A stretch of 57,405 nucleotides of DNA. Source: Haemophilus parainfluenzae. Lineage in GTDB: Bacteria; Pseudomonadota; Gammaproteobacteria; Enterobacterales; Pasteurellaceae. The notes under the pieces are model-generated. The model saw only the letters and a list, made by a program, of their open reading frames with translations. It was not told the origin of the DNA and searched no databases. This document shows, in pieces, positions 10,830 to 19,324 of the stretch. The stretch lies in the NCBI RefSeq assembly GCF_900638025.1, contig NZ_LR134481.1:2005001-2062405 (forward strand), read 5' to 3'. Position numbers and translations under genes: made by a program. Within the stretch, counting starts at the first letter, position 1; every line of letters begins with the position of its first letter.

Positions 10830-10888
10830 CAGTCTAACTTTTTGGGGTCAGATCAATTTCACCGCCTTTTTATTTTGACAAAAATGAT

Positions 10889-11926
10889 TTATTCAACTTC
10901 GACCAGTACACCTTCTTGGTGAGGTTTCAATCCGCCAACCTCACTAAGCTCAATACCGGCTTTTTTCGAAATCTCTAAGATTTCCGCTTCACTTTCAGGT
11001 TTAACCGCAATCAACAAGCCACCTGAAGTTTGAGGATCGCAAAGTACCGCCTTTTGATAATCCGTAAGAGGACCAATTTTATGACCATAGCTTTCAAAGT
11101 TACGGTTGGTTCCACCTGGTACACAACCTTCAGCAATATAATCCGCTACACCATCTAATAATTTGATTTTATCAAAATGTACAACCGCACTAAGATTTGA
11201 GCCTTCACAGATTTCAGCTAAGTGTCCTAATAAACCAAAGCCGGTTACATCCGTCATGGCAGTAACACCAGCAACTTCCGCAAATTGGCTACCAATCAGG
11301 TTCATTTGACACATTGCTGTCGTTGCTAAGCCTTGATGTTCAGGTTTTAACTTGCCTTTTTTCTCAGCAGTAGTCAGCACACCGATACCTAATGGCTTGG
11401 TTAAATAAAGCTTACAATTTGCTTCTGCTGAGGCATTACGTTTTACATGTTCGGTTGCAATAACACCTGTTACGGCTAAACCAAAAATGGGTTCTGGCGC
11501 ATCAATCGAGTGCCCTCCAGCAAGGGAAATCCCCGCTTGATGACAAGCAAAACGTCCTCCATCAACTATTTTCTGCGCTATTTCTGCCGGTAATTCATTA
11601 ATCGGAAAACCTAAAATAGCAATCGCCATAATCGGTTTACCACCCATTGCGAAAATATCGCTAATGGCATTGGTCGCCGCAATACGGCCAAAATCAAAAG
11701 GATCGTCCACAATCGGCATGAAGAAATCCGTAGTACTGATAATTGCAGTCCCATTACCAAGATCATAAACCGCTGCGTCATCCGCTGTTTCGTTCCCAAC
11801 CAATAAATTAGGGTCGGTAAATTTTTCGATTTCTGTCTGTAAAATTGTCCCTAACACCTTAGGCGAAATTTTACAGCCTCAACCTGCGCCGTGGCTGTAT
11901 TGTGTTAAACGAATCTCATCCGTCAT
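10889..11926 (-). CDS. selD: Selenide, water dikinase (selenoprotein, Sec at residue 16)
   Basis: The enzyme makes selenophosphate from selenide and ATP for selenocysteine and selenouridine synthesis. The full gene begins at ATG 11926 ([15 protein letters not shown]), reads an in-frame TGA at 11879-11881 as selenocysteine, and continues GCKISPKVL, giving 345 residues. E. coli SelD has Cys17 at the catalytic Sec position. A SECIS hairpin follows the UGA directly. If the UGA were read as a stop only 15 residues would be made. The downstream glycine-rich ATP-binding region, including [11 protein letters not shown] and DPQTSGGLL, is intact. Automated gene calling is likely to start it at GTG 11857 and lose the active site. 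Confidence 0.95.
11837..11881 (-). promoter_or_regulatory. UGA-Sec codon and bacterial SECIS element in selD
   Basis: Two bases after the TGA (11879-11881) a perfect outer inverted repeat begins: CTGTAAAATT at 11867-11876 pairs with AATTTTACAG at 11837-11846. Inside it a second stem, CCTAA (11859-11863) with TTAGG (11850-11854), closes a GGTG loop. The apical loop starts 20 bases after the UGA. The G-U-containing loop and this distance fit the SelB-binding rules known for bacterial SECIS elements. The structure is read from sequence, not folded by program. Confidence 0.88.
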
Positions 11927-11987
11927 GCTAAATCCTTGCTAAAATCACATACCTTTTAAGCTAAAAGTGCGGTCAGAAATCTGGCAT

Positions 11988-13256
11988 TTATGATGCCAAC
12001 TTCTCCACTTTCGCTTGTTTAATCATATTATCGCTGACTTCCAAAATCGTAATTTTCAAGCCATCAATTTCACAAACTGTTCCTTCATCAGGAATATCTT
12101 CAAGATGCTCAAGAATCAAACCATTAAAGGTTCGAGCATCTTCCGTATCCAATTCCCAACCAAACATTTTATTTAAATCACGAAGATTCGCCGAACCTTC
12201 AATAATCATTGAACCATCAGATTGATGCACCACTTCTTGCTCAATAGATGGTGCCATAGAAGTGGTGAAATCACCCACAATTTCTTCCAAAATATCTTCA
12301 AGTGTGACCAACCCCTTAATATCACCATATTCATCCACCACTAGTCCAATACGTTCTTTTTTCGTACGAAAGTTAGCTAATTGCGTTTTAAGTGGTGTTC
12401 CCTCTGGAATAAAATATACTTCATCCACTGCACGTAATAACGTTTCTTTGGTAAACTCATTCTTTTCTAATAATAGACGGAAAGCTTCACGTACTCGTAA
12501 AATTCCTAGTACTTGCTCATCAAGACTGCCTTTATATAAGACGATTCGGTTATGGGGTGCATGATTGAGCTGACGCATAATCGCTTTCCAATCATCGTCA
12601 ATATCGATTCCGCCAATTTCATTACGTGGCACCATAATATCATCAACGGTAACCGTTTCCATATCTAAAATAGAAAGTAGCATTTGTGGATGCTGTTCAT
12701 CTGGCGTGGCTTCACCTGCTTCAGAAACGATACTTCTCAGTTCCTCACGACTAATCACCTGTTTTTGCAAATCGAGTTTTAATCCAACCATTCGCATTAA
12801 AGTTTTGGTAAAAATATTCATCAACCATACTAATGGATAGAATACTTTTAACAATAACGACAAAATATGGCTTGAAAATAAGCCCACTTTCTCTGGGTGC
12901 ATCGCCGCAACCGTTTTAGGGAATATTTCAGAAAAAACGAGCATCGCAAAGGTTAATAAACCTGTTGCGATTGCTACCCCTGCATCACCATATAAACGCA
13001 TACCAATCATCGTTGCAATAGCTGACGCGCTGATATTCACAAGGTTATTAAAGATCAAAATGAAACTTAACAAGGTATCAGGCTTTTCAAGCAGTTTTTC
13101 TGCTTTTTTTGCACCTTTATTGCCTTGCTCAGCAAGAAAGCGAAGACGATATTTATTAAGAGACAGTAGACCAGTTTCCGATCCTGAAAAATAGGCAGAT
13201 AAAATTAAACAAATAATCAGTGTAATAAATAAAGTACTAAGGGGAATACTATCCAA
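11988..13256 (-). CDS. corB: CNNM/CBS-domain membrane protein (CorB/YfjD-like)
   Basis: The 422-residue protein has four parts in order: an N-terminal CNNM domain with about four membrane segments (residues 1-180, motif YFSGSETGLLSLNKYR), two CBS domains (about 195-320, with DIMVPRNEI and LVVDEYGDIKGLVTLEDILEEIVG), and a C-terminal CorC/HlyC domain. The family is linked to magnesium or cobalt efflux. I choose the TTG start at 13256 (MDSIPLST) behind AAAGGA; a longer TTG frame to 13286 would begin inside an uptake-signal hairpin. E. coli has the same ypjD-yfjD pair divergent from ffh. Confidence 0.85.
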   Translation of the reverse strand: MDSIPLSTLFITLIICLILSAYFSGSETGLLSLNKYRLRFLAEQGNKGAKKAEKLLEKPDTLLSFILIFNNLVNISASAIATMIGMRLYGDAGVAIATGLLTFAMLVFSEIFPKTVAAMHPEKVGLFSSHILSLLLKVFYPLVWLMNIFTKTLMRMVGLKLDLQKQVISREELRSIVSEAGEATPDEQHPQMLLSILDMETVTVDDIMVPRNEIGGIDIDDDWKAIMRQLNHAPHNRIVLYKGSLDEQVLGILRVREAFRLLLEKNEFTKETLLRAVDEVYFIPEGTPLKTQLANFRTKKERIGLVVDEYGDIKGLVTLEDILEEIVGDFTTSMAPSIEQEVVHQSDGSMIIEGSANLRDLNKMFGWELDTEDARTFNGLILEHLEDIPDEGTVCEIDGLKITILEVSDNMIKQAKVEKLAS

Positions 13257-13285
13257 GGGAAAATCCTTTTGTTCGTTAATCAACA

Positions 13286-13316
13286 AAAAGTGCGGTTATT
13301 TTTTACCGCACTTTTT
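13286..13316 (-). terminator. Terminator of ypjD made from paired uptake signals
   Basis: Uptake signals AAGTGCGGT at 13289-13297 and ACCGCACTT at 13305-13313 form a perfect 9-bp stem. On the minus strand it is followed by a short T-run, right after the ypjD stop at 13335. It lies between ypjD and corB, so corB probably has its own promoter or relies on read-through. Confidence 0.85.
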
Positions 13317-13334
13317 ACTTGTTTTTGATTTTTA

Positions 13335-14120
13335 CTAAATCAAACGACTACCAAAATAGCCAATTGTGAGCAGAATGATACCCGAAATTGCGTAAATAAT
13401 CATCCTTTTTCCACGCCAGCCTAATCGCCAATGACCGAAACAAGCAATACCAAAACTAATCCAAGCAAGGAAAGAAAAAATCGCTTTGTGTAGATTTTCT
13501 GGGGTCACTGCTTGCAACACATGATAAGTACCAGAAATTAAAGTGAGCGTCAGTAATGCTTCCCCCATCGCAAATAAACAGAAGAAATGACGTTCTACTG
13601 CCATCAATGGCGGAATAGCTGGTGAAAATTGAATTTTACGCTTTTTCAAATTACGGTCTAACCACACCAATTGGATCACATACAACGTTGCAATAAAACA
13701 CACCGCATAGGTAAAGAGCGACAAACCAATATGGAATAACATCAAGGTATTTTGATTCAGCATTTGAATGATATGGCTTGATAAGAATGTTGCCAAAATC
13801 AAACTAATGATTGAAAACGAATATACTATTGGCAAAACAAACCACATGGTAGAGACAAGAAACATTGAAAGCGTTACTAATACCGAAATAATTACACTCA
13901 TTAAGGAAGCTATTTCCAGTAGTGTAAATGTTTTCCCTGATACTAAATGCTCTAATAGCGGCAAAGTAGTAATAACATGCAGTACGATTGCCGAAAGTGA
14001 GGTTAGAAAAAATGGAACTTTACGCTGGCTCAACTTTCCTTCTGATGAATTCATCAAAAACGGGGCAATCAACAATAGACTAAGAATGTAAAAAATAATC
14101 GAAAAAAGGGCAAACCACAT
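13335..14120 (-). CDS. ypjD: CcsA/YpjD-like inner membrane protein
   Basis: The 261-residue polytopic protein has about eight hydrophobic segments and resembles the cytochrome c assembly (CcsA/CcmC) superfamily member YpjD, which sits beside ffh and corB in E. coli. It lacks the tryptophan-rich WWD heme motif seen in CcmC and CcmF of this window, so a heme role is not supported by sequence. It may be a partner of the CorB-like protein downstream. It starts at ATG 14120, divergent from ffh with about 140 bases between them. Confidence 0.75.
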   Translation of the reverse strand: MWFALFSIIFYILSLLLIAPFLMNSSEGKLSQRKVPFFLTSLSAIVLHVITTLPLLEHLVSGKTFTLLEIASLMSVIISVLVTLSMFLVSTMWFVLPIVYSFSIISLILATFLSSHIIQMLNQNTLMLFHIGLSLFTYAVCFIATLYVIQLVWLDRNLKKRKIQFSPAIPPLMAVERHFFCLFAMGEALLTLTLISGTYHVLQAVTPENLHKAIFSFLAWISFGIACFGHWRLGWRGKRMIIYAISGIILLTIGYFGSRLI

Positions 14121-14259
14121 AATGCATTCTCTTTACTAGGAATTATTCTTATTCTAACGGATCTTTTCTGTAGATCGCTAGAATTTTATTTGAAATGATG
14201 AAAAACGCCCAAATTTCGGTATAATCACGACAATTTTTTAAGAAAAAACAGGATTTAAA

Positions 14260-15651
14260 ATGTTTGAGAGTTTATCGGATCGACTTTCCAAAACGCTACG
14301 CAATATTAGCGGGAAAGGACGTTTAACTGAAGATAATATTAAAGAAACCCTACGCGAAGTGCGTATGGCATTGTTAGAAGCTGACGTTGCTTTACCTGTC
14401 GTACGTGAATTTATCGCTAAAGTAAAAGAAAGCGCGTTAGGCGAAGAAGTCAATAAAAGCTTAACACCTGGCCAAGAATTCTTAAAAATCGTTCAGCGCG
14501 AACTTGAAAAAGCCATGGGTGAAGCCAATGAGAGCTTAAACCTCGCAACACAACCACCCGCAGTTATTTTAATGGCGGGCTTACAAGGTGCGGGTAAAAC
14601 CACCAGCGTAGGTAAATTAGCAAAATTTTTACGCGAACGTCATAAAAAGAAAGTGCTTGTAGTCTCTGCCGACGTATATCGTCCTGCGGCAATCAAACAG
14701 CTTGAAACCTTAGCTCAATCTGTTGGCGTGGATTTTTTCCCATCTGATGTTAAACAAAAACCGGTAGAGATTGCAAAAGCAGCACTTGCTGACGCTAAAC
14801 TCAAATTCTACGATGTTTTAATCGTGGATACGGCTGGTCGCTTACACGTTGATAGCGAGATGATGGATGAAATCAAGCAAGTTCATGCGACATTAAATCC
14901 AATCGAAACGCTCTTCACCGTTGATGCAATGACCGGTCAAGATGCGGCAAATACAGCAAAAGCCTTCAATGAAGCCTTGCCACTTACTGGGGTTATCTTA
15001 ACCAAAGTGGATGGGGATGCACGTGGCGGTGCGGCGTTATCGATTCGTCAAATCACCGGCAAACCAATTAAATTCCTTGGGGTGGGCGAAAAAACAGAAG
15101 CCCTCGAGCCATTCCATCCTGATCGTGTAGCGTCGCGTATTTTGGGCATGGGTGATGTGCTTTCCCTTATCGAAGATCTTGAACGTTCTGTGGATCGCGA
15201 AAAAGCGGAAAAAATGGCACAGAAATTCAAGAAAGGCGATGATTTCACCCTAGACGATTTTCGTGAACAACTCCGTGAAATGAAAAAAATGGGCGGTATG
15301 ATGTCGATGCTTGAAAAATTACCGGGTGCAAAAAACTTACCGGATCATGTCAAAAATCAAGTAGATGACAAAATGTTCATCAAAATGGAAGCCATCATTA
15401 ATTCCATGACCTTAAAAGAACGTGCTAATCCAGACATTATCAAAGGATCTCGCCGTCGTCGTATTGCATTAGGTTCTGGCACACAAGTGCAAGATGTGAA
15501 TAAGTTACTAAAACAATTTGACGAAATGCAACGTATGATGAAAAAAATGCGCAAAGGCGGAATGGCGAAAATGATGCGCGGCATGCAAGGCTTAATGGGC
15601 GGAGGCGGCTTAGGTGGCCTCGGTGGTTTAGGCGGCATGTTTAAACGTTAG
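14260..15651 (+). CDS. ffh: Signal recognition particle protein Ffh
   Basis: The 463-residue GTPase binds 4.5S RNA and signal sequences and targets nascent membrane proteins to FtsY and SecYEG. The N domain (ALLEADVALPVV) is followed by the G domain with GLQGAGKTTSVGKLA, VDTAGRLH and TKVDGDARGGAAL. The C-terminal M domain is methionine-rich (MKKMGGMMSMLEKLPG, SRRRRIALGSG) and ends in a Gly-Leu repeat tail. It has its own promoter region and a downstream terminator. Confidence 0.97.
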   Translation: MFESLSDRLSKTLRNISGKGRLTEDNIKETLREVRMALLEADVALPVVREFIAKVKESALGEEVNKSLTPGQEFLKIVQRELEKAMGEANESLNLATQPPAVILMAGLQGAGKTTSVGKLAKFLRERHKKKVLVVSADVYRPAAIKQLETLAQSVGVDFFPSDVKQKPVEIAKAALADAKLKFYDVLIVDTAGRLHVDSEMMDEIKQVHATLNPIETLFTVDAMTGQDAANTAKAFNEALPLTGVILTKVDGDARGGAALSIRQITGKPIKFLGVGEKTEALEPFHPDRVASRILGMGDVLSLIEDLERSVDREKAEKMAQKFKKGDDFTLDDFREQLREMKKMGGMMSMLEKLPGAKNLPDHVKNQVDDKMFIKMEAIINSMTLKERANPDIIKGSRRRRIALGSGTQVQDVNKLLKQFDEMQRMMKKMRKGGMAKMMRGMQGLMGGGGLGGLGGLGGMFKR

Positions 15652-15704
15652 TTTTCTTATAAAGATCAACTTATAAAATCAAAGAGATCAATAAACAATA
15701 TTCT

Positions 15705-15735
15705 GAGTTCTGTATGACACAGAACTCGTTCTTTT
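15705..15735 (+). terminator. Terminator downstream of ffh
   Basis: Stem GAGTTCTGT / ACAGAACTC with loop ATGAC (15705-15727) is followed by GTTCTTTT. It lies between the ffh stop and gntR. Confidence 0.75.
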
Positions 15736-15828
15736 GACTTAGAATGAATTTATTTTTGAGAACCAGTGCGGTCAAAAAATTGACTGTTTTTTGACTTCTC
15801 GACAAAATATTCATCGCTACTTACTTCA

Positions 15829-16824
15829 ATGAAGCAAAAACGCCCGACTCTACAAGATATTGCCGACCATCTAGGCATGACTAAAATGACGGTAAGCCGT
15901 TATTTACGTAATTCTAATTCTGTTGCGAAAGAGACTCAGAAACGTATTGCGGTGGCAATTGAACAGTTTGGTTATATTCCTAATCGTGCGCCAGAAATTT
16001 TGTCTAATGCAAAGAGTAAAGCGATTGGTGTACTGCTCCCCTCCTTAACAAATCATGTATTTGCAGATGTATTAAAAGGCATTGAGCAAGTTGCCGATAT
16101 TGCAGGTTATCAGACGATGCTTGCACACTATGGATATAGTGTAAAAAAAGAAGAAGAACGTATCGAAAGTTTACTTTCCTATAATGTGGATGGATTAATC
16201 TTATCTGAAAACTACCACTCTTTACGTACCCTTAAAATGATTGAAATCGCCAATATTCCAGTCATTGAAATCATGGATAGTTCCCAACCTGGCATTCAAC
16301 AAGTCATTGGTTTTGATAACGTTGCTGCGGCACAAGCTATGGTAGAAACCATGATTCAGCGTGGTTATAAAAATATCGTCTATTTCACGGCAAGAATGGA
16401 TAGACGAACCCAATTAAAAATGCAAGGTTATGAACAAGCCATGAAAAAATATGGGTTAGAACCTTATAGCTTGATTACTGAAGCCGCATCTTCTTTCACA
16501 TTGGGTGGAAAACAGCTACGTAAAATTTTAGAAGAACGTCCTGAAACAAACGGTGTCTTTTGTACAAATGATGACTTAGCAATTGGTGCATTATTTGAAT
16601 GCCAGCGATTAGGTATTGCTGTGCCTCAACAGATTGCAATTGCAGGGTTCCATGGACATGACGTAGGCTTTTCGGTCACACCTCAGCTCGCAACGGTTAT
16701 GACTCCTCGTTTAGAAATTGGCAAACTTGCCGCACAAGAATTGTTAGTAAGACTCAATAATGAGCCACTAAAAGAGAAAATAATTGATCTAGGGTTTAAA
16801 ATCCATTTAGGTGAAAGCATATAA
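15829..16824 (+). CDS. gntR: LacI-family gluconate operon repressor
   Basis: The 331-residue protein has an N-terminal LacI helix-turn-helix (TLQDIADHLGMTKMTVSRYL, residues 6-25), the hinge region, and a periplasmic-binding-like sugar domain starting at AIGVLLPSLTNHVF. In this family the inducer is gluconate and the dimer represses gnt genes. The assignment rests on its place next to gntK and gntT and on two palindromes with the GTTAC-GTAAC core of E. coli GntR sites. It is convergent with gntK across a shared terminator. Confidence 0.88.
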   Translation: MKQKRPTLQDIADHLGMTKMTVSRYLRNSNSVAKETQKRIAVAIEQFGYIPNRAPEILSNAKSKAIGVLLPSLTNHVFADVLKGIEQVADIAGYQTMLAHYGYSVKKEEERIESLLSYNVDGLILSENYHSLRTLKMIEIANIPVIEIMDSSQPGIQQVIGFDNVAAAQAMVETMIQRGYKNIVYFTARMDRRTQLKMQGYEQAMKKYGLEPYSLITEAASSFTLGGKQLRKILEERPETNGVFCTNDDLAIGALFECQRLGIAVPQQIAIAGFHGHDVGFSVTPQLATVMTPRLEIGKLAAQELLVRLNNEPLKEKIIDLGFKIHLGESI

Positions 16825-16827
16825 GCT

Positions 16828-16868
16828 GTGCGATCAAAAAAATACCAACATTTTGACCGCACTTCTTT
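16828..16868. terminator. Bidirectional terminator between gntR and gntK
   Basis: GTGCGATCAAAA (16828-16839) pairs with TTTTGACCGCAC (16851-16862) at 11 of 12 positions. TTCTTTT follows on the plus strand. The right arm contains an uptake signal (16856-16864). It sits between the convergent ends of gntR and gntK. Confidence 0.75.
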
Positions 16869-16872
16869 TACT

Positions 16873-17403
16873 TTAGATCAGAGGTTTTAATACCTCAACA
16901 CAACGTTCAACTACTTGCTCAAAACTTCCAGAAATATCCACATGAATAACATCTGATTCATCTTGACCTGGCACTTCCAGCGTCTCAAACTGACTTTTTA
17001 GCATATCAGTTTTCATATAATGCCCTTTACGCTGTCTCATGCGCTCAAGTACCAGTTCAAAAGAGCCTTCTAAAAATAAGAACTTCACATTTCCATTTCC
17101 TTCACGAATGAGATTGCGGTATTTTTTCTTTAGTGCAGAACAAATAATGATCCCCACTTCACTTTTTCGTTCTAGACTAAATGCTGCATCACGAATACGC
17201 TCCAACCAAGGTGCGCGATCTTCATCATTTAACGGATGCCCCTCTCCCATTTTGATGATATTCGCTCTAGGATGAAGATCATCACCATCAATTAACTTTA
17301 TTCCTAAACGATGAGCCACCTCTGTTCCTACGGAGGTTTTACCCGTACTTGATACGCCCATTAGAATAAAACTTTTTCCCATATTTTCTTGTTTATGACT
17401 CAT
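16873..17403 (-). CDS. gntK: Gluconokinase
   Basis: The 176-residue kinase phosphorylates gluconate to 6-phosphogluconate, feeding the pentose phosphate pathway. The P-loop reads GVSSTGKTSVG, slightly different from the common GVSGSGKS. The substrate-binding GDDLHP, NDEDRAPWL and CSALKKKYR motifs are present. I choose the second ATG of an ATGATG pair (17403), six bases after GAGG, which gives the family length; the frame is open to 17433. It is divergent from gntT, and the shared 227-base region carries two GntR-type operators and two CRP sites. Confidence 0.9.
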   Translation of the reverse strand: MSHKQENMGKSFILMGVSSTGKTSVGTEVAHRLGIKLIDGDDLHPRANIIKMGEGHPLNDEDRAPWLERIRDAAFSLERKSEVGIIICSALKKKYRNLIREGNGNVKFLFLEGSFELVLERMRQRKGHYMKTDMLKSQFETLEVPGQDESDVIHVDISGSFEQVVERCVEVLKPLI

Positions 17404-17444
17404 CATACACCTCTGCAAATTTTCATTTACCATACTCTAATTAC

Positions 17445-17474
17445 AAACAAAATGTTACTGGTAACATTTTGTTT
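17445..17474. promoter_or_regulatory. GntR-type operator near gntK
   Basis: A near-perfect palindrome has 14-base arms, AAACAAAATGTTAC at 17445-17458 and GTAACATTTTGTTT at 17461-17474, around a TG centre. The ATGTTAC-NN-GTAACAT core matches known GntR sites. It lies about 45 bases upstream of gntK. Confidence 0.85.
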
Positions 17475-17490
17475 TGTGATCAATATCACA
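17475..17490. promoter_or_regulatory. CRP site, gntK side
   Basis: TGTGATCAATATCACA has both perfect CRP half-sites (TGTGA-N6-TCACA). It directly abuts the GntR-type operator, so activator and repressor binding may interfere with each other at gntK. Confidence 0.82.
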
Positions 17491-17538
17491 AAATAAATTC
17501 ATAATCATAATTAACCGCACTTTTAAAGATAAAAATTA

Positions 17539-17554
17539 TGTGAATGAGATCACA
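17539..17554. promoter_or_regulatory. CRP site, gntT side
   Basis: TGTGAATGAGATCACA again has perfect TGTGA-N6-TCACA half-sites, 64 bases from the first site (about six helical turns) and about 85 bases before the gntT ATG. It probably gives cAMP-dependent activation of gntT. Confidence 0.82.
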
Positions 17555-17595
17555 ATTTTGAAAAGTCATCGTTTACCAAATGTTAAATCAAGCGT

Positions 17596-17611
17596 ATGTT
17601 ACGGGTAACAA
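17596..17611. promoter_or_regulatory. GntR-type operator at gntT
   Basis: ATGTTACGGGTAACAA repeats the core of the first operator, 20 bases before the gntT ATG. That is where a bound repressor would block the start of transcription. Its centre is about 144 bases from the first operator, so looping is possible. Confidence 0.82.
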
Positions 17612-17630
17612 TTCTATTTGGAGAACAACC

Positions 17631-18980
17631 ATGCTCATTGCAATTATGATCGTAGCAATCTTATTGCTCCTTTTACTTATTATTAAATTCAAAGTTCATG
17701 CTTTTGTGGCATTAATTATTGTGAGTTTACTTACCGCTCTGGCGGCTGGGATTCCGGTGGAAAAAATTCTGCCAACCTTGCTTGGTGGATTTGGCAATAC
17801 GCTTGCGGCAGTTGCCTTATTAGTAGGTTTAGGTGCAATGATTGGTCGGCTTCTTGAAATTACTGGCGGAGCAAAAGTGCTTGCCGACACGTTAATTAAC
17901 AAATTTGGTGAGAAAAAAGCACCACTTGCATTAGGTATTGCCGCATTACTCTTTGGTTTTCCTATTTTCTTTGATGCAGGCCTTGTCGTAATGCTACCTA
18001 TCATCTTCAGTGTCGCAAAACGGTTTGGTGGTTCTGTCTTACGCTATGCTTTTCCCGTTGCAGGAGCATTTGCTGTAATGCACGCTTTTTTACCACCACA
18101 TCCAGGCCCTGTTGCATCTGGTGATTTATTAGGCGTGAACATTGGTTTATTGGTCATTGTTGGCTTAGTTTGTGCAATTCCAACATGGTATATTGGGACT
18201 TACTTATTTAGTCTATTCATCAGTAAAAAAATTCACGTTGATTTACCAAAAGCATTCTTAAATGCCGTCGCAATCAGTGAAACCTCTGTGCAAAATCCGC
18301 CAAGCTTTACCCGTGTAATAACGATCTTATTACTACCTATTCTTTTGATCTTATTAGACACGGGTTTAAACACATTAAGCGTGGCAAAAATAATTGACGG
18401 TTCACAAACCTGGGTTGAAGCACTGCGCTTAATTGGTAAAACGCCTGTTGCCTTACTAATCACTTTAATTATTTCCATTTTGTTATTAAAAGAACAGCGT
18501 AGCTATGAACAAATTGAAAAAATTTGTGATAATGCCTTAGGTCCAATTTGCTCTATCGTGCTCGTTACTGGTGCAGGCGGAATGTTTGGAGGTGTATTAC
18601 GTGCCAGTGGTATTGGTGATGTATTATCTACGATGCTTTCCAATACCGGAATGCCAATCATTGTTGCCGCTTTCGTTATCGCCATGGTAATGCGTGTCGC
18701 ACAAGGTTCTGCAACTGTTGCTTTAACTACGGCTGCTGCACTAATTTCGCCTACCGTTGCTGCGGCAACTGACTTGAGCCAATTTGATCTTTGCTTCATT
18801 GTAATCGCTATTGCATCAGGTGCAACAGTGCTTTCTCACGTAAATGATTCAGGTTTCTGGCTGATCAGCCGTTTCTTAGAAATGGATACAAAAACGACAT
18901 TAAAAACGTGGACATTACTAGAGACATCTATCGGTATTGTGGGCTTTATTATTGCATTAATTGGAAGCCTGCTCTTCTAA
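17631..18980 (+). CDS. gntT: Gluconate:H+ symporter, GntP family
   Basis: The 449-residue inner-membrane protein has about 12-14 hydrophobic segments and the GntP-family signatures GFPIFFDAGLVVMLPI and FLPPHPGPVA near residue 170. It imports gluconate (family members also take related sugar acids) for GntK. I place the start at ATG 17631 (MLIAIMIVAIL) behind GGAG. An in-frame ATG at 17580 lies upstream of the operator and would add a non-hydrophobic extension. The GntR and CRP sites just upstream support the gluconate assignment. Confidence 0.88.
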   Translation: MLIAIMIVAILLLLLLIIKFKVHAFVALIIVSLLTALAAGIPVEKILPTLLGGFGNTLAAVALLVGLGAMIGRLLEITGGAKVLADTLINKFGEKKAPLALGIAALLFGFPIFFDAGLVVMLPIIFSVAKRFGGSVLRYAFPVAGAFAVMHAFLPPHPGPVASGDLLGVNIGLLVIVGLVCAIPTWYIGTYLFSLFISKKIHVDLPKAFLNAVAISETSVQNPPSFTRVITILLLPILLILLDTGLNTLSVAKIIDGSQTWVEALRLIGKTPVALLITLIISILLLKEQRSYEQIEKICDNALGPICSIVLVTGAGGMFGGVLRASGIGDVLSTMLSNTGMPIIVAAFVIAMVMRVAQGSATVALTTAAALISPTVAAATDLSQFDLCFIVIAIASGATVLSHVNDSGFWLISRFLEMDTKTTLKTWTLLETSIGIVGFIIALIGSLLF

Positions 18981-19324
18981 TCTTTGAATATCACTTATTC
19001 ACTGAAATTATTCATTCTCGTTCTGAGCCTTGCTACAGCAGGGCTCAGCCGCTCACATGCCTATTCCACTGCTAATTTTACCGTTCACTTGTTCGGGGAA
19101 TTAAAGCTTAAATCTTGTCTGCATCACTCAAAAAAATAAACAACTTTTTCAATTAAATTTTTCATTACCATAGTAAATTACTCAGTTTTAGGTAATATTT
19201 TGATTGCACAATACCATATATAATTACTCAGGTATTTTACCTTGCGTAAAATGTCGCTTTAGATGAACATTCTTAGCATGTAATCATCGAGCATCCAATT
19301 TTATAATAATCTAGGAGTGATAAA
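18981..19324 (+). promoter_or_regulatory. Intergenic region before norB with tandem repeats
   Basis: There is no gene in these 344 bases. A hairpin, CTGAGCC...GGCTCAG (19022-19047), follows gntT but has no T-run. The 10-mer AATTACTCAG is repeated in direct orientation at 19176-19185 and 19222-19231, 46 bases apart. The second copy runs into an inverted repeat, ATTTTAC-CTTGC-GTAAAAT, at 19234-19252. A TATAAT lies at 19302-19307, close to the norB ATG. The repeats are candidate sites for a regulator responding to nitric oxide or anaerobiosis; I cannot assign one. Confidence 0.45.

Larger units (their letters stand above)
9612..10855 (+). mobile_element. Complete IS3-family (IS150-type) insertion sequence
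   Basis: The element is 1,244 bp. The terminal inverted repeats lie at 9612-9636 and 10831-10855; both begin TGATCTG followed by CCCC and an A-run, and end in GTT(G/A)GACT. A 3-bp target duplication ATT flanks it (9609-9611 and 10856-10858), typical of IS3-family transposition. Inside are OrfA and OrfB frames, the second one base back, as in IS150-type elements made by programmed -1 frameshifting. No stop or deletion breaks the DDE region, so it may still be active. An uptake-signal core lies within orfB at 10246. Confidence 0.93.

Noticed and set aside
19022..19047. Strong hairpin after gntT as a terminator or small RNA
   Set aside because: The stem is clear but there is no T-run on the plus strand, and no promoter of its own was identified. 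It is only mentioned in the intergenic entry.
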